From contig NZ_JACIBU010000001.1 in NCBI RefSeq assembly GCF_014195485.1, positions 2,294,001-2,358,000 on the forward strand: a stretch of 64,000 nucleotides of DNA, in the 5' to 3' direction. The notes below the pieces were generated by a model. That model did no database searches. It saw only the letters and a program-made list of their open reading frames with translations, and was not told where the DNA came from. Shown here in pieces: positions 61,851 through 64,000 of this stretch. Every line of letters begins with the position of its first letter. The first letter of the stretch is position 1. The stretch comes from Modestobacter versicolor. Its GTDB lineage: Bacteria; Actinomycetota; Actinomycetes; Mycobacteriales; Geodermatophilaceae. A program made the position numbers and the translations under genes.

Positions 61851-62801
61851 TCAGGGCCGGGCGAGGCGGAGCGCGATGCCGTCGAGGATGTCGTGCTCGC
61901 TGACCACGACCTCCTCCAGGTCGAAGGCGTCCATGACCACCCGAAGCACCAGGGCGCCGGCGCCGATGACGTCGACCCGCCCCGGGTGCATGACGGGGTG
62001 GGCGGCGCGCTTGGCCCGGCTGGCCGTGAGCAGCCCGGCGCTGACCGAGCGGACGGCGGACACCGGGATGCGGGAGCCGTGGATGGCGACCGGGTCGTAG
62101 GCCGGGAGCCCCAGGGCCAGCGCGGCCACGGTGGTCACCGAGCCGGCCAGCCCGACCAGCGTGGCCGCCTGGTGCACGGGGACGTCGGCCACCACCTGCT
62201 CCAGCGCCGCGCGGATGTCGGCCTCGGCGGCCTGCACCTCGTCGGGCGGGGGCGGGTCGCTGCGCAGGTGCCGCTCGGTGAGCCGCACGCAACCGACGTC
62301 GACCGACCGCGCGGCGCGCACCCCGCCTGCGTCACCGAGCACGAACTCGGTCGACCCACCGCCGATGTCGACGACCAGGAACGGCGGGCGGGGCGGCTCG
62401 GCGCCGTGCACCCGGGCCGCGGCGGCCAGCGAGGCGGTCGCCCCCAGGTAGGAGAGCTCGGCCTCCTCCACCCCCGGGACGACGTCGGGCAGCTGGCCCA
62501 GCGTCGCGGTCACCATCGCCTCGAAGTCCGCCCGGTTGGCGGCGTCCCGGCTGGCGCTGGTGGCGACCATCCGGACCCGCTCCGCGCCGAGCTCGCGCGC
62601 CTGGGCGGCGTACTCGGCGAGCACCACCCGGGTGCGCTCGATCGCCTCGGGCGCGAGCCGCCCGGTCGCGTCGACCCCCTGGCCGAGCCGGACGACCTCC
62701 ATCCGGCGCAGCAGGTCGGTGTGCGCACCCTCCGGCGGCACGTCGGCGACCAGCAGCCGGATCGAGTTGGTGCCGCAGTCGATGGCAGCAACTCGCGTCA
62801 T
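61851..62801 (-). CDS. ppx: Ppx/GppA family exopolyphosphatase
   Basis: A 316-residue protein of the ASKHA fold. Phosphate 1 motif VAAIDCGTNSIRLLVAD at residues about 4-20 and phosphate 2 motif VVDIGGGSTEFVLG near 145, with Gly-rich adenosine-type loops. It hydrolyses polyphosphate or pppGpp. It forms an overlap with the DUF501 gene (62798-62801) on the same strand. The arrangement with DUF501, FtsB-like and eno matches Rv1023-Rv1026. Confidence 0.93.
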   Translation of the reverse strand: MTRVAAIDCGTNSIRLLVADVPPEGAHTDLLRRMEVVRLGQGVDATGRLAPEAIERTRVVLAEYAAQARELGAERVRMVATSASRDAANRADFEAMVTATLGQLPDVVPGVEEAELSYLGATASLAAAARVHGAEPPRPPFLVVDIGGGSTEFVLGDAGGVRAARSVDVGCVRLTERHLRSDPPPPDEVQAAEADIRAALEQVVADVPVHQAATLVGLAGSVTTVAALALGLPAYDPVAIHGSRIPVSAVRSVSAGLLTASRAKRAAHPVMHPGRVDVIGAGALVLRVVMDAFDLEEVVVSEHDILDGIALRLARP

Positions 62802-63346
62802 CTCACGTCCTCGGGGTCCTGGGCGGACGGCTGGGCGCAGGGGCCGGCGGCCCACCACTCCCCCATCTCGGCGACCGCCCGGTCGCCGATGGGGTTCACG
62901 CCCGGGCCGGCGGCCAGCGCGTGGCCGGCGAGCGCGTGCAGGCACTTGACCCGGTCGGGCATGCCGCCGGCGCTGGCCCGGGTGGGCAGCACGTCGCGCG
63001 CGTCCCGGGTGGCCAGGAACGACTCGTGCGCCGCGCGGTAGGCGGCGGCGAGCTCCGGGTCGGTGCCGAGCTCCTCCTGCCACTCCCGCATCCGCCCGGC
63101 CGACTCCAGCCGGCTGGCGGCGGCGGTGGCCCGCGGGCAGGTCAGGTAGTACAGCGTGGGGAACGGGGTGCCGTCCTCGAGCCGGGGCGAGGTCTCGACG
63201 ACGTCGGGCTGACCGCACGGGCAGCGGTGCGCGACGCCGACCAGGGCACGCGGCGGGCGCCCGAGCTGGCGGCCGATGACGGCGCGCTCGGCCTCGGTGA
63301 CCGGCGGCGAGGGCGGGGCGACGGCCGCGGGGTCGGGACTGGGCAC
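62798..63346 (-). CDS. DUF501 family protein
   Basis: A 182-residue conserved actinobacterial protein of unknown function. The Cys motif VAHRCPCGQPDVVETSPRL and GTPFPTLYYLTCPRATAAAS are the family signature. GTG 63346 is chosen as family homology starts near; the frame is open to 63505. Overlaps ppx at its 3' end; FtsB-like gene is just upstream. Confidence 0.85.
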   Translation of the reverse strand: MPSPDPAAVAPPSPPVTEAERAVIGRQLGRPPRALVGVAHRCPCGQPDVVETSPRLEDGTPFPTLYYLTCPRATAAASRLESAGRMREWQEELGTDPELAAAYRAAHESFLATRDARDVLPTRASAGGMPDRVKCLHALAGHALAAGPGVNPIGDRAVAEMGEWWAAGPCAQPSAQDPEDVR

Positions 63347-63368
63347 CCGATGAGTGTCCGTCAGCCGG

Positions 63369-63917
63369 CTAGCCGGCCGGCGCAGGGGGGTCGCCGTCGG
63401 CCGCGGCGACGGAACCGAGCAGCGCCTCGTACCAGGGCACGTCGGTCTGCTCGTCGGCGCTCTCGGCCGGTGCGTCGGCGGTGTCCCCCGGGCCCCCTGC
63501 GTCACCGACGATGATCAGCCGGTCGCCGGGCAGCACCATCGTCAGCCGTTCCCGGGCCTCCTGGGAGATGTAGGCCGGGTCGGACTGCCGGTCCAGCTGG
63601 GACTGCAGCTCGGCCGCCCGCTGGGTCAGCGCGTCGCGCTCGGCGGCCAGCTCGGCCAGCTCCTGCCGGCCGGCCACGTACTGGCGCAGCGGCCCGGCCA
63701 GGGTCAGCGCGAGCAGCAGCACGAGGGCGCCGAGCATCACCGCCCGGCCGGTGAACCGCGGTCCGCGCCGCGGGGTGGTGCTGCGCGCCGGACGGCGGGT
63801 GGTGCGCCGCCCGGGCCGGCTGTCGGCCTGGGCGCGCGCACCGGCCCGCACCGGCCGCGACGGGGTCCGGCGGCGGCTGCCACCGGACCTGCCGCGGCGC
63901 GGGCGGGCCTGGCTCAT
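63369..63917 (-). CDS. FtsB/DivIC-like septum formation initiator
   Basis: A 182-residue bitopic membrane protein. A very basic N-terminus (Arg-rich, residues 1-55) precedes one TM helix (about 58-76, AVMLGALVLLLALTLAGPL) and a coiled coil with the DivIC pattern (GRQELAELAAERDALTQRAA, then LDRQSDPAYISQEARERLTM). It joins FtsQ/FtsL-type partners in the divisome. The C-terminal tail is Pro/Ala-rich. It follows eno, as Rv1024 does. Confidence 0.9.
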   Translation of the reverse strand: MSQARPRRGRSGGSRRRTPSRPVRAGARAQADSRPGRRTTRRPARSTTPRRGPRFTGRAVMLGALVLLLALTLAGPLRQYVAGRQELAELAAERDALTQRAAELQSQLDRQSDPAYISQEARERLTMVLPGDRLIIVGDAGGPGDTADAPAESADEQTDVPWYEALLGSVAAADGDPPAPAG

Positions 63918-63924
63918 GCTCCGG

Positions 63925-64000
63925 TCAGCCGCGGGCGAGGCGCGGGAACGCGGCGGCGCCGGCGTAGCGGGCGGCGTCGTCGAGCTCCTCCTCGATCCGC
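63925..64000 (-). CDS. eno: Enolase C-terminus (gene runs off the window)
   Basis: The last 25 codons on the minus strand read RIEEELDDAARYAGAAAFPR plus LARG and stop. The pattern LRIEEELG-ARYAGAAAFPR is the conserved enolase C-terminus. The remainder of the gene lies beyond base 64000. It heads the eno-ftsB-DUF501-ppx block and encodes a glycolytic enzyme. Confidence 0.85.
   Translation of the reverse strand, partial: RIEEELDDAARYAGAAAFPRLARG

Overview
The window is high-GC DNA (well over 70 % G+C by eye) from a motile, mycothiol-producing actinobacterium. The mycothiol S-conjugate amidase, DrrA/DrrB-type exporters, GTG starts and several apparently leaderless promoters all fit. A Geodermatophilaceae-type genome (Blastococcus, Modestobacter, Geodermatophilus) is my best guess, by inference only. 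Both ends are cut: the left end lies inside fliD and the right end inside eno.

Bases 1-26663 are a flagellar island, all on the + strand. It runs fliD-fliS-fliT-like; flgB-flgC-fliE-fliF; fliG-fliH-fliI-fliJ-(NlpC/P60+SLT hydrolase)-fliK-flgD-flgE; flbD-motA-motB-fliL; fliM-fliN-fliO-fliP-fliQ-fliR-flhB; flhA-(FlhF-like)-small membrane protein. Together these encode the filament cap and chaperones, proximal rod, MS ring, C ring, export apparatus and ATPase, hook, stator and a wall hydrolase. Flagellin, flgK/L, flgF/G, a sigma factor and chemotaxis genes are not in view. Strong hairpins close several units. Three unit starts (flgB, flbD, fliM) carry the same element, TCAN-N16-GCCGATGA, which resembles a FliA/WhiG sigma promoter.

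Bases 26664-51600 are mixed housekeeping and accessory genes: an orphan AbiEi/PD-(D/E)XK-like protein, PIN-PhoH, and two DrrAB-type ABC exporters. A block of greA, mca, small membrane protein, PsiE, thioredoxin-domain protein, TrhA and Z-prenyl synthase resembles the Mycobacterium tuberculosis Rv1080c-Rv1086 neighbourhood as I remember it. A menaquinone-reductase-like flavoprotein, an M3 peptidase, a CitAB-type two-component system divergent from a dicarboxylate symporter, and threonine dehydratase complete this part.

Bases 51660-64000 hold a MoxR-type ATPase/VWA pair, a GNAT enzyme, a DUF2252 protein, an SGNH hydrolase, a thiolase, a Bax-inhibitor-1 family protein, an unusual short-arm tRNA with anticodon UAA next to a family-5 uracil-DNA glycosylase, and the conserved ppx-DUF501-ftsB/divIC-eno block.

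The features most worth a second look are these. The FlhF-like protein has a degenerate GTPase motif and 33 consecutive pentapeptides. The tRNA(UAA) has a short variable loop. The flagellar promoter element recurs three times. Three families of intergenic palindromic or terminator repeats recur between genes.
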